Shown here piece by piece: positions 63,001 through 64,000 of a DNA stretch of 64,000 bases. The notes under the pieces are model-generated. The model made no database searches. It saw only the letters and a list, made by a program, of their open reading frames with translations, and was not told the origin of the DNA. The first letter of the stretch is position 1; each line of letters begins with the position of its first letter. Position numbers and translations under genes: made by a program. This DNA is from Leptobrachium leishanense (Eukaryota > Chordata > Amphibia > Anura > Megophryidae), in contig CM019068.1 in the NCBI GenBank assembly GCA_009667805.1, forward strand, positions 4,075,218 to 4,139,217, written 5' to 3'.

Positions 63001-63930
63001 GAGGGGGCGGGTTATATCTGTGTGATTTGTGTCAGGGAGGGGTCGGGTTATATCTGTGTGATTTGTGTCGGGGAGGGGTCGGTTATATCTGTGTGATTTG
63101 TGTCGGGGAGGGGTCGGGTTATATCTGTGTGATTTGTGTCAGGGAGGGGTCGGGTTATATCTGTGTGATTTGTGTCAGGGAGGGGTCGGGTTATATCTGT
63201 GTGATTTGTGTCGGGGAGGGGTCGGGTTATATCTGTGTGATTTGTGTCGGGGAGGGGTCGGGTTATATCTGTGTGATTTGTGTTGGGGAGGGGTCGGGTT
63301 ATATCTGTGTGATTTGTGTCAGGGAGGGGTCGGGTTATATCTGTGTGATTTGTGTCGGGGAGGGGTCGGGTTATATCTGTGTGATTGTGTGTCGGGGAGG
63401 GGTCGGGTTATATCTGTGTGATTTGTGTCAGGAGGGGTCGGGTTATATTTGTGTGATTTGTGTCGGGGAGGGGTCGGGTTATATCTGTGTGATTTGTGTC
63501 AGGGAGGGGTCGGGTTATATCTGTGTGATTTGTGTCAGGGAGGGGTCGGGTTATATCTGTGTGATTTGTGTCGGGGAGGGGTCGGGTTATATCTGTGTGA
63601 TTTGTGTCGGGGAGGGGTCGGGTTATATCTGTGTGATTTGTGTCAGGGAGGGGTCGGGTTATATCTGTGTGATTTGTGTCAGGGAGGGGTCGGGTTATAT
63701 CTGTGTGATTTGTGTGAGCTGCGGCGCCTTGTTTGCGTCGCGTAGAAGCTGCGTCGCCTGCCTCGCATTGTTCTTGAGATATTATACCTCGTTTTTGAAG
63801 CATTTCTCTGTGTTCACATTGATCGAATGAGCTATCACGTTGTTGCGCACAATGCTTGTTACAATGATATCGGCATTCTGGAAATATTCTGTGGTGACGG
63901 GGATGTCAAAAGTGAAAGATCCGGAATAAG
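5944..63930 (-). CDS. Alpha-2-macroglobulin family protease inhibitor, partial gene, 19 internal exons
   Basis: A2M-family proteins are large secreted inhibitors that trap proteases after cleavage of an exposed bait region. Nineteen exons, each with AG acceptor and GT donor and compatible phases, join into 868 codons without a stop: residues 1-154 (macroglobulin domains before the bait), 155-213 (end of MG6 and bait region), 214-406 (post-bait and CUB-flanking), 407-724 (thioester-type helical domain), 725-796 (second CUB half) and 797-868 (start of the receptor-binding domain). Conserved landmarks are [36 protein letters not shown] and SAEVEM. Exon lengths and order follow vertebrate A2M. 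Several N-glycosylation sequons (NIT, NLT, NSS, NIS) fit a secreted protein. The thioester motif is lost (SCCEH in place of GCGEQ). The N-terminal third is right of the window and the end of the receptor-binding domain is left of it or was not recognised. Orthology (A2M, A2ML1, ovostatin or a frog-specific paralogue) cannot be decided here. Confidence 0.93.
6383..6507 (-). CDS. A2M-like exon 18 (receptor-binding domain start)
   Basis: This 125-nt exon encodes residues 797-837 plus two bases of 838. [18 protein letters not shown] and [19 protein letters not shown] align with human TSLKYNILPEKEEFPFAL and LPQTCDEPKAHTSFQISLS. It contains an NIS sequon. The acceptor is TGTCCGCAG and the donor GTACTG, phase 2. 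The AT-rich array fills the intron before it. Confidence 0.9.
6508..7214. other. Intron 18 left part, MITE-like flank
   Basis: No exon was seen. From about 6930 the sequence (ttcgctacatttcagagattccatttcaccg) resembles in style the segment at 10140-10345 on the other side of the AT-rich array. The array may have grown inside one small transposable element. Confidence 0.3.
7215..10015. repeat. AT-rich tandem array, about 37-42 bp units, 2.8 kb
   Basis: Units read gggctttaaaaaaaac, cattgtctaaaataatataaaaa, with variable A-runs, in roughly 70 copies. Variants alternate in blocks: short units with 'cctctaaaattatataaa' recur every few units. The array fills most of the intron between exons 17 and 18. 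No open frame or gene lies in it. Confidence 0.95.
10016..10505. other. Intron 18 right part
   Basis: This holds the remnant of the element flanking the AT-rich array (aattcggcttctgtgatt, gcgacgcgtttcgctg), then unique intron sequence up to the donor of exon 17 at 10505. Confidence 0.35.
10506..10721 (-). CDS. A2M-like exon 17 (end of helical domain, CUB half)
   Basis: This 216-nt, phase 0-0 exon encodes residues 725-796. [13 protein letters not shown] matches human DTVVALHALSKYG, and [14 protein letters not shown] matches YSMKVTGEGCVYLQ. The acceptor is CTTTTCCAG and the donor GTAACA. Confidence 0.95.
10722..11813. other. Intron 17 with a transposon right end
   Basis: No exon was seen. About 11150-11462 is rich in CpG and cgcg motifs and ends in gcactgcgttcgtctgaccccagcct. 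This resembles the right terminus of the TTAA-flanked element at 4406-5183, so it is probably a related copy whose left end I could not define. Confidence 0.4.
11814..12031 (-). CDS. A2M-like exon 16 (SAEVEM motif)
   Basis: This 218-nt exon encodes residues 653-724. [15 protein letters not shown] corresponds to human VHWERPQKPKAPVG, and [12 protein letters not shown] to PSAEVEMTSYVL, a strong family signature. It ends with [10 protein letters not shown] (human NAQGGFSSTQ). The acceptor is CCCCTCTAG and the donor GTAAGG, phase 0. Confidence 0.94.
12032..13028. other. Intron 16 left part
   Basis: No exon, array or element end was recognised in this stretch up to the target site of the next small transposon. 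Confidence 0.4.
13026..13733. mobile_element. TTA-flanked MITE with CCCTATTACAT termini
   Basis: Termini GGACCCTATTACAT (from 13029) and ATGTAATAGGGCCC (to 13730) are inverted, each next to TTA (13026-13028 and 13731-13733). A 3-bp TTA duplication is typical of PIF/Harbinger. The interior is CpG-containing and non-coding, with many 'gcgcaaa' and 'tgcgcg' words arranged symmetrically. Confidence 0.7.
13734..14530. other. Intron 16 right part
   Basis: AT-rich sequence (13740-14160) followed by unique intron sequence up to the donor of exon 15. No gene was seen. Confidence 0.4.
14531..14696 (-). CDS. A2M-like exon 15 (helical domain)
   Basis: This 166-nt exon encodes residues 597-651 plus one base of 652. 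[20 protein letters not shown] aligns with human [24 protein letters not shown]. The acceptor is TATCATGCAG and the donor GTAAGA, phase 1. A 21-bp minisatellite starts about 130 bp upstream. Confidence 0.9.
14826..15505. repeat. 21-bp minisatellite (cttcgtaacaatgtgaccctc)
   Basis: About 30 units. Some have an inserted 'ctcataacaatata' segment, giving longer units in the left half, while the right half is more uniform. It lies in intron 15, about 130 bp upstream of the exon 15 acceptor. Confidence 0.93.
15506..15984. other. Spacer between two minisatellites in intron 15
   Basis: No exon or element was recognised. The sequence leads into the purine-rich array at about 15985. Confidence 0.4.
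15985..17030. repeat. 21-bp purine-rich minisatellite (gaggcaaaggaaagaaagaaa)
   Basis: About 48 units alternate between gaggcaaaggaaagaaagaaa and gaggcagaggacagaaagaaa. The plus strand is nearly all A and G, so the sense strand of the gene is nearly all C and T. All reading frames on both strands are open because the unit is 21 bp. These are not proteins. Confidence 0.95.
17031..17827. other. Intron 15 right part
   Basis: Unique-looking sequence with a C-run at 17282-17293. No exon was seen between the purine array and exon 14. Confidence 0.4.
17828..17902 (-). CDS. A2M-like exon 14 (75 nt, helical domain)
   Basis: This phase 0-0 exon encodes residues 572-596. [19 protein letters not shown] fits human VTLSAYITIALLEIPLTV. 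The equivalent human segment is about three codons longer. The acceptor is GTTACACAG and the donor GTGAGT. Similarity is modest, but position, phase and splice sites agree. Confidence 0.8.
18182..18330 (-). mobile_element. L2/CR1-type LINE or SINE 3' tail
   Basis: On the minus strand this reads ttcagcgctgcggaatatgc, tggcgctatataaataaag, the 3' tail of a widespread frog retroelement. The same tail ends the copy at 51805-52240. Its upstream limit is uncertain. Confidence 0.7.
18603..18756 (-). CDS. A2M-like exon 13 (helical domain)
   Basis: This 154-nt exon encodes residues 521-571. [20 protein letters not shown] matches human FIFIDEAHITQALIWLSQRQ, followed by TGCF (human NGCF). The acceptor is CTCTATTACAG and the donor GTAAGC, phase 0. 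A second AG 14 bp further in would break the frame. Confidence 0.9.
18960..19041 (-). CDS. A2M-like exon 12 (helical domain)
   Basis: This 82-nt exon covers residues 494-519 with split codons at both ends. [17 protein letters not shown] aligns with human YQRQLNYKHYDGSYSTF, and SSSGNSW with RNQGNTW. Only this frame is open and phase-compatible. The acceptor is TTCTTGCACAG and the donor GTGAGT. The 8.4-kb 42-bp minisatellite begins about 100 bp upstream of the acceptor. Confidence 0.87.
19140..27556. repeat. 8.4-kb minisatellite of 42-bp units
   Basis: About 200 units of gcgtattgtgagacggagcg, gaggaaccagcgtccgttcact. Main variants are cgtcCgtt/cgtcTgtt, gaGg/gaAg, acgG/acgA and ttcaCt/ttcTct/ttcaAt. 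It fills most of the intron between exons 12 and 11. Since 42 is a multiple of three, frames of up to about 820 codons stay open on both strands. They have no start context, no domain and mutually incompatible sequences. Units break down with many small insertions and deletions at about 22100-22560 and 24630-25080. Confidence 0.97.
27557..28226. other. Intron 11 left part
   Basis: AT-rich sequence with a C-run at 27820-27829, then unique intron sequence up to the donor of exon 11. No other gene was seen. Confidence 0.4.
28227..28403 (-). CDS. A2M-like exon 11: thioester exon with the motif lost (SCCEH)
   Basis: This 177-nt exon encodes residues 435-492 plus one base of 493. Here the family has ...LLQMPYGCGEQNM..., in which Cys and Gln form the internal thioester. 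This exon has [13 protein letters not shown], with codons 453-457 (28347-28333) reading TCC TGC TGT GAG CAC. The cysteine remains, both glycines are replaced and the glutamine is histidine, so no Cys-Gln thioester can form. The flanks ([13 protein letters not shown] versus YVLDYLNETQQLT) confirm the alignment. The acceptor is CCTCTGCAG and the donor GTGAGT. Some family members, such as chicken ovostatin and complement C5, naturally lack the thioester, so loss does not by itself mean a pseudogene. Confidence 0.9.
28404..29014. other. Intron 10 right part
   Basis: Unique intron sequence. From about 28880 (atcatccgcagttactctctcagctcc) it joins a SINE/LINE-like repeat interrupted by the MITE at 29018-29902. 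Confidence 0.35.
29015..29905. mobile_element. TTA-flanked Harbinger-type MITE
   Basis: Termini CAGGGTTATTCAAAGAG (from 29018) and CTCTTTGGATAACCCTG (to 29902) are inverted repeats, flanked by TTA on both sides (29015-29017 and 29903-29905). The element is 885 bp and non-coding. A second, left-truncated copy is at 31905-32620. Confidence 0.8.
29906..30170 (+). mobile_element. L2/CR1-type retroelement 3' part
   Basis: It contains 'tagattgtaagctcacgggg' and ends 'gttggcgctatataaatact', the usual frog retroelement tail. The MITE at 29018-29902 appears to have inserted into it. Confidence 0.6.
30547..30630 (-). CDS. A2M-like exon 10 (start of helical domain)
   Basis: This 84-nt exon encodes residues 407-433 plus one base of 434. 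[17 protein letters not shown] matches human ELSLKLPPNVVEESAR. The acceptor is TTTTCCGCAG and the donor GTAAGC, phase 1. Confidence 0.93.
31390..31441 (-). CDS. A2M-like exon 9 (short, 52 nt)
   Basis: This exon encodes residues 389-405 and one base of 406. [17 protein letters not shown] aligns with human PEGLEKETTFNSLLCPS. Two donors are possible. GTAAAC (exon end at 31396) breaks the frame into exon 10. GTAAAT, leaving a final A at 31390, restores it (A+AC = Asn, giving an NSS sequon), so that donor was chosen. The acceptor is TTCTCCCACAG. Confidence 0.83.
31533..31651 (-). CDS. A2M-like exon 8
   Basis: This 119-nt exon encodes residues 350-388. STNLTCTAE (NLT sequon) matches human NVNFTVSAE, and [14 protein letters not shown] matches human EHGRKDTVIKPLLVE. 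RKDTV is a family hallmark. The acceptor is GACTCCACAG and the donor GTGAGC. Only 91 bp separate it from exon 9, the shortest intron seen. Confidence 0.93.
31905..32623. mobile_element. Second copy of the Harbinger-type MITE, left end missing
   Basis: It is closely similar to the right two thirds of 29018-29902 (ctactgagcgaaaatgt... to aataaccctg at 32620, then TTA). It carries an extra roughly 170-bp insert at about 31965-32140 that the first copy lacks. Confidence 0.75.
32640..32940 (+). mobile_element. Fragment related to the hAT 3' region
   Basis: 'cagaggggttacggtgtgaaggcacaatatttggatgcactg' here resembles 'gcacaatatttgggtgcactg' and 'cacagaggggttacggtgtgacggcac' just after the hAT transposase (51626-51700). 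It is probably a fragment of the same or a sister family. The boundaries are approximate. Confidence 0.5.
32922..32985 (-). repeat. Single diverged unit of the 54/55-bp satellite
   Basis: 'cagagctccacagcaataaaactcactgtaatgtg' is one inverted unit of the satellite found at 2961-4215 and 54328-58812. Confidence 0.85.
32986..33344 (+). mobile_element. Possible LTR-retroelement fragment
   Basis: 'tttaaatacagaagcctggag' followed by repeated 'ttggctatt(t)cttgaccactctaactctgat' resembles the long terminal repeats of frog Gypsy-type elements. The 'actctgat' here was used as target by the hAT MITE that follows. No coding domain or second LTR was identified. Confidence 0.35.
33345..34659. mobile_element. 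hAT-type MITE with perfect 8-bp target duplication
   Basis: Termini TAGACATGTGCA (from 33353) and TGCACATGTCTA (to 34651) are perfect inverted repeats, flanked on both sides by actctgat (33345-33352 and 34652-34659). An 8-bp duplication and a TAGA..TGCA end are hAT features. The 1299-bp interior is largely palindromic and includes a hairpin at 33578-33681 with 33-bp arms. A second MITE is nested at 33720-34042. Confidence 0.88.
33720..34042. mobile_element. Nested CpG-rich palindromic MITE with TAA duplication
   Basis: Ends GGCTGGGTTCACACCT (33723) and AGGTGTGAACAGGGCC (34039) are inverted, with TAA on both sides (33720-33722, 34040-34042). The interior is a chain of cgcg/gcgttcgcg words on both strands, forming local hairpins. 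It lies inside the hAT MITE, so it is younger than that element. Confidence 0.75.
34730..35055. repeat. Tandem array of about 23-26 bp (ttggtcaaacatttcccactc)
   Basis: About 13 units of 'gttggtcaaacatttcccactcatt', the shorter ones lacking 'ttgttg'. A single related unit (catgggaaatgtttgagcaacaacgagtggg) is at 47283-47324, which links this array to the hAT-family sequence there. Confidence 0.85.
35056..35367. mobile_element. Right end of an hAT-family element
   Basis: 'ttgtttcctgtcccccagggcagtacccgacccccata' through 'gggggtgttcggcccatccct' to 35367 parallels the right end of the hAT transposon at 52425-52626. It is probably a non-autonomous relative. Its left limit is unclear and may include the array at 34730-35055. 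Confidence 0.65.
35540..36995. repeat. CA/GA-rich tandem array (cacacacagagacgcgcacacaga)
   Basis: A 1.45-kb imperfect array built from cacaca, cagaga and cgcg(ta)ca blocks (units such as acacgcacacacagagaccc) in intron 7. It is open in all frames because its sub-repeats are multiples of two and three. It is not coding. Confidence 0.95.
36996..37572. other. Unique part of intron 7
   Basis: A mostly unique sequence between the CA-rich array and exon 7. No element ends or exons were recognised. Confidence 0.4.
37573..37699 (-). CDS. A2M-like exon 7
   Basis: This 127-nt exon encodes residues 307-348 and one base of 349. [13 protein letters not shown]...[22 protein letters not shown] corresponds to human VSVQLEASPAF...[21 protein letters not shown]. 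The acceptor is GTTTTTAG and the donor GTAACG, phase 1. The Gly codon is completed by exon 8. Confidence 0.9.
37865..38099 (-). CDS. A2M-like exon 6 (MG7 region)
   Basis: This 235-nt exon encodes residues 229-306. [18 protein letters not shown] aligns with human VTVPDTITEWKAGAFCLS, and [15 protein letters not shown] with FFVELTMPYSVIRGE. It contains an NIT sequon. The acceptor is TCCCCCAG and the donor GTACGT, phase 0. Confidence 0.93.
38217..39245. repeat. 40-bp minisatellite (gaacacaggggtgtatgtgt gtggcatgctgtatgtgtgt)
   Basis: About 26 units of 40 bp. The first half is uniform. The right half mixes ctgtat units with ccggtat units that are one base longer. It lies in intron 5, about 120 bp upstream of the exon 6 acceptor. 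Confidence 0.95.
39310..40030. repeat. CA-rich microsatellite (acagaaacagacacacacac)
   Basis: 720 bp of (ca)n interrupted by agaaacagaca at irregular spacing. It is separated from the 40-bp minisatellite by only about 60 bp of unique sequence. Confidence 0.95.
40267..40369 (-). CDS. A2M-like exon 5 (bait region end and post-bait segment)
   Basis: This 103-nt exon has phase 1 in and phase 2 out, covering residues 195-227 plus two bases of 228. The first part ([13 protein letters not shown]) is Ser/Pro/Gly-rich bait sequence. The second part, [18 protein letters not shown] (the D completed in exon 6), aligns without gaps to the 18-residue human TVRKYFPETWIWDLVVVN. The aromatic FPETWIWD core is replaced. 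Strong splice signals (CATCTTTTAG acceptor, GTAAGT donor) and the correct phase at both ends support the exon. Of the other two frames, one has a stop and the other does not fit the phases. Confidence 0.82.
40370..41287 (+). mobile_element. Probable 5' region of the DIRS element with a 141-bp direct duplication
   Basis: About 40876-41016 and 41017-41110 repeat the same segment (ctgccgtttgYatagattttgat ... ggctttaaccRcggc). It leads directly into the gag-like start at 41288, so it is probably the leader or terminal repeat of the DIRS element. The left boundary was not found. 40370-40840 shows nothing else recognisable. Confidence 0.5.
41288..42480 (+). pseudogene. DIRS-type retroelement gag-like gene, frameshifted
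   Basis: The frame starts [10 protein letters not shown] at 41288 and shifts near 41600. It continues as [20 protein letters not shown] and [15 protein letters not shown], typical of the first protein of vertebrate DIRS1-like elements. It shifts again near 42350 to [20 protein letters not shown]. The shifts show it is dead. Confidence 0.75.
42760..43680 (+). pseudogene. DIRS reverse transcriptase/RNase H remnant
   Basis: Across several frames the sequence encodes [20 protein letters not shown] (about 43040-43100), [20 protein letters not shown], then [19 protein letters not shown] and [20 protein letters not shown]. These are characteristic of DIRS reverse transcriptase and the following RNase H. 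The catalytic centre region is broken by frameshifts and a deletion around 43210-43260. Confidence 0.78.
43660..44145 (+). pseudogene. DIRS tyrosine recombinase remnant, cut off by an hAT insertion
   Basis: [34 protein letters not shown] and [11 protein letters not shown] match the N-terminal part of DIRS tyrosine recombinases. A later frame gives [20 protein letters not shown], the region around the first catalytic arginine. The C-terminal box with the tyrosine is missing because an hAT-like terminus (tagggatgggcc) begins at 44146. Confidence 0.75.
44146..44290. mobile_element. Left part of an hAT-family element (split by Tc1)
   Basis: It begins TAGGGATGGGCCAAAAACCC, the same terminus type as the full hAT at 47489, followed by 'gtgttcggtttgcattcgaac'. 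It is interrupted at 44291 by the Tc1 element and resumes at 47180 (ggtcataaaaggtgtgtgggggtccgggtactgcc). No right terminus was identified. Confidence 0.65.
44700..45013 (-). pseudogene. Tc1 transposase, C-terminal part beyond the insertion
   Basis: It continues the transposase with [38 protein letters not shown] (second catalytic Asp) and [14 protein letters not shown] (the family's catalytic Glu). Remaining C-terminal codons read into 44500-44700. Confidence 0.88.
44998..46268. mobile_element. 1.24-kb insertion in Tc1 with a 16-bp target duplication
   Basis: The Tc1 codons are interrupted by 45014-46252. The 16-bp sequence actaccaccaccatgc occurs on both sides (44998-45013 and 46253-46268). 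The insert starts acacccactgaagaagctt, contains 'gcgaaacgcatttgaggtg' and a segment resembling the palindrome at 1331-2062, and ends near 'ccatctagtggcgcc'. It encodes no recognised protein. The long duplication suggests target-primed or similar insertion. Confidence 0.7.
46255..46870 (-). pseudogene. Tc1 transposase, N-terminal part
   Basis: The minus-strand product begins [20 protein letters not shown], followed by the helix-turn-helix ([19 protein letters not shown]). After a frameshift near 46610 come [15 protein letters not shown] and [11 protein letters not shown], with the first catalytic Asp. It ends at KHGGGS, where a 1.24-kb insertion interrupts the gene. Confidence 0.88.
47330..47480. 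other. LTR-like or repeat flank of the hAT insertion
   Basis: 'gcggcggcgtacaccgcata' followed by 'cggacagacctggtaggatccctggt' continues at 52627-53240 once the hAT is removed. Nothing here is coding. It resembles the end of an LTR-type element. Confidence 0.35.
47906..48300. repeat. Short tandem repeats in the hAT leader
   Basis: Three diverged units of about 75 bp share 'gtgtcttgtcactgtgccagcaagt' and 'ggctcactaatttctttaaa', followed by two copies of 'gccacccatcaaggggtctcactgatttatagg'. They lie between the hAT left end and its transposase. Confidence 0.75.
48399..51622 (+). pseudogene. hAT transposase (BED finger), few lesions
   Basis: The first frame (from 48399) has an acidic Ser/Thr-rich N-terminus, then a BED zinc finger ([47 protein letters not shown], Cys2-His2 spacing) up to a stop at 49314. 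Reading continues in that frame to an A-run at about 49525, then in another frame: [20 protein letters not shown] (first Asp), IVCDNGSNL (second Asp), a stop at 50224, then [15 protein letters not shown]. After a further shift near 50600 it runs to the hAT dimerisation domain ([15 protein letters not shown]) and ends at 51622. About four lesions in 1000 codons suggest recent death. Confidence 0.92.
51805..52240 (+). mobile_element. L2/CR1-type LINE, 5'-truncated, inside the hAT
   Basis: The last coding part remains: [20 protein letters not shown] and [18 protein letters not shown] are the usual C-terminus of L2-type reverse transcriptases. It is followed by 'tagattgtgagttcctacgg' and the tail 'gcgctgcggaatatgctggc gctttataaataaataataat'. 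It lies within the 3' part of the hAT. Confidence 0.85.
52635..53250. other. LTR-like remnant after the hAT
   Basis: 'agcagccacacataccagggagacagc ... cgggtcctcagtacatgcag ggtcagtaacaagtat' has the style of antisense LTR-retroelement ends. It joins 47330-47480 across the hAT insertion. No coding domain was seen. Confidence 0.35.
53330..53490. repeat. Imperfect hairpin (27-bp arms)
   Basis: ttctgagaagatactctatt.. at 53368-53394 pairs with ..aatagcgtatcttctcagaa at 53430-53456, with further pairing outside (ccggcgca / tgcgccgg-like). It is probably a small foldback element. 53491-54078 shows no other feature apart from a G-run at 53690-53701. Confidence 0.7.
54079..54196 (-). CDS. A2M-like exon 4 (bait region, first half)
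   Basis: This 118-nt exon encodes residues 155-193 and the first base of 194. [18 protein letters not shown] matches human MGLKAFTNSKIRKPKMC. After that cysteine the sequence turns into unconserved bait sequence ([12 protein letters not shown]...). Bait regions vary freely between paralogues and set which proteases are trapped. The acceptor is CTTTTTTAG and the donor GTATGT, phase 1. Confidence 0.87.
54328..54690. repeat. 54/55-bp satellite, left block
   Basis: About six units. The first (54345-54400) is inverted relative to the others. The array is interrupted at about 54690 by a LINE and continues at 58034. Confidence 0.9.
54692..57502 (+). pseudogene. LINE ORF2: endonuclease and reverse transcriptase, broken
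   Basis: The endonuclease part (54692-55370) shifts frame near 55160 and stops at 55370. A poorly conserved linker runs to 55900. The reverse transcriptase (55904-56965) contains [67 protein letters not shown] and [12 protein letters not shown], so the catalytic Asp residues are present. After a frameshift near 56965 the C-terminal part (57029-57502) has [20 protein letters not shown]. Several stops and shifts make it inactive. Confidence 0.92.
57472..57850. repeat. 39-bp minisatellite in the LINE 3' end
   Basis: About ten units of gcgcctgtaaacatgtaaca, cagtgactatatacagaat. The first unit overlaps the end of the LINE reading frame (EC-ACKHVTQ), so the array grew from the LINE's own 3' sequence. 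Confidence 0.95.
58034..58812. repeat. 54/55-bp satellite, right block
   Basis: About 14 units in one orientation, with alternating subtypes (gctgtggagctctgttatacg, ggtgtggagcactgtgatacg) repeating as a pair. The last unit ends about 100 bp from the donor of exon 3. Confidence 0.93.
58910..59080 (-). CDS. A2M-like exon 3 (MG6, before the bait region)
   Basis: This 171-nt, phase 0-0 exon encodes residues 98-154. [17 protein letters not shown] aligns with human SVYNLLPEKDLTGFPG, and the end QYFR aligns with human MYSFLED just before the bait exon. It has a long T-rich tract with TTGCAG acceptor and a GTGAGT donor. Confidence 0.88.
59081..59685. other. Unique part of intron 2
   Basis: No exon or element was recognised. 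There is a G-run at 59338-59347. Confidence 0.4.
59690..59905. repeat. Microsatellite (cacagacagacacacagaca)
   Basis: About 215 bp of irregular acag/acacag units within intron 2. Confidence 0.95.
60025..60174 (-). CDS. A2M-like exon 2 (MG6 start, VTAAP motif)
   Basis: This 150-nt, phase 0-0 exon encodes residues 48-97. It opens with VSMSFS and carries [17 protein letters not shown], one of the best-kept family signatures (human VTAAPQSVCALRAVDQS). The acceptor is TTTCTTCAG and the donor GTGAGT. Confidence 0.93.
60294..63713. repeat. 36-bp G-rich minisatellite, 3.4 kb
   Basis: About 95 units of tatctgtgtgatttgtgtca, gggaggggtcgggtta. Each carries three G-runs (ggg, gggg, ggg). Main variants are tcagg/tcggg and tcggg/tcagg. 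Units with one-base gains and losses cluster at about 61750-62200 and 62750-63000. It occupies nearly all of intron 1 of the window and ends about 75 bp from the exon 1 donor. Confidence 0.97.
63788..63930 (-). CDS. A2M-like exon 1 of those in the window (MG5/MG6 region)
   Basis: This 143-nt exon gives residues 1-47 after two bases that finish a codon from an exon outside the window. It contains [19 protein letters not shown] and EKCFKNE, which align with the human A2M stretch HFSISIPVKSD...ENCLANK. The acceptor follows a C/T-rich tract ending TTACAG, the donor is GTATAA, and the exon ends in phase 0. The 36-bp minisatellite begins about 75 bp past the donor. Confidence 0.88.
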
Positions 63931-64000
63931 CTGTAAGAAGGACAGGAGGTTAATTCCACGTTTTTTTCATATGAAGCTTAACATGTTCCTCCTTGTAACT

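Noticed and set aside
60299..63830. Repetitive [16 protein letters not shown] proteins up to 379 residues
   Set aside because: These are translations of the 36-bp minisatellite (12 codons per unit), which sits between two confirmed exons.

Overview
This is a eukaryotic window, almost certainly from an anuran amphibian with a large, repeat-laden genome. The evidence is GT-AG introns, tyrosine-recombinase (DIRS) retroelements, L2/CR1-type LINE tails ending in the 'gcgctgcggaatatgctggcgc' motif common in frogs, Tc1 and hAT transposons, and many miniature inverted-repeat elements. Nothing here is prokaryotic. The very long open frames are translations of tandem repeats.

One host gene was found. 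It runs leftward (minus strand) across nearly the whole window and belongs to the alpha-2-macroglobulin (A2M) family of large secreted protease inhibitors. I placed 19 consecutive internal exons (63930 down to 5944). All splice phases agree, and together they give one uninterrupted frame of 868 codons (2606 nt). They run from the macroglobulin domains before the bait region, through the bait region, CUB halves and thioester-type helical domain, to the first part of the receptor-binding domain. The 5' part (signal peptide and first macroglobulin domains) lies beyond 64000. The last one to three exons were not found in 1-5943 and probably lie beyond position 1. The protein is strongly divergent. 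The thioester motif GCGEQ reads S-C-C-E-H, so the glutamine needed for the thioester is gone, and the normally invariant FPETWIWD segment after the bait region is replaced.

The introns hold the remaining sequence. Most long introns carry an expanded minisatellite: 36-bp units at 60.3-63.7 kb, ACAG-type at 59.7-59.9 kb, a 54/55-bp satellite at 54.3-58.8 kb (split by a LINE), 40-bp units at 38.2-39.2 kb, CA-rich arrays at 39.3-40.0 and 35.5-37.0 kb, an 8.4-kb array of 42-bp units at 19.1-27.6 kb, two 21-bp arrays at 14.8-15.5 and 16.0-17.0 kb, and an AT-rich array at 7.2-10.0 kb. Downstream of the last exon found lie a 15-bp array, more of the 54/55-bp satellite and a large perfect-looking palindrome (1331-2062).

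The 14-kb intron between 40.4 and 54.1 kb is a nest of mobile elements. It holds a decayed DIRS element, a truncated hAT fragment, a Tc1 element with its own 1.24-kb insertion, a nearly intact 5.1-kb hAT transposon with a perfect 8-bp target duplication, an L2 tail inside that hAT, and LTR-like remnants. Smaller non-autonomous elements with recognisable target duplications sit at 4.4-5.2, 13.0-13.7, 29.0-29.9 and 33.35-34.65 kb.
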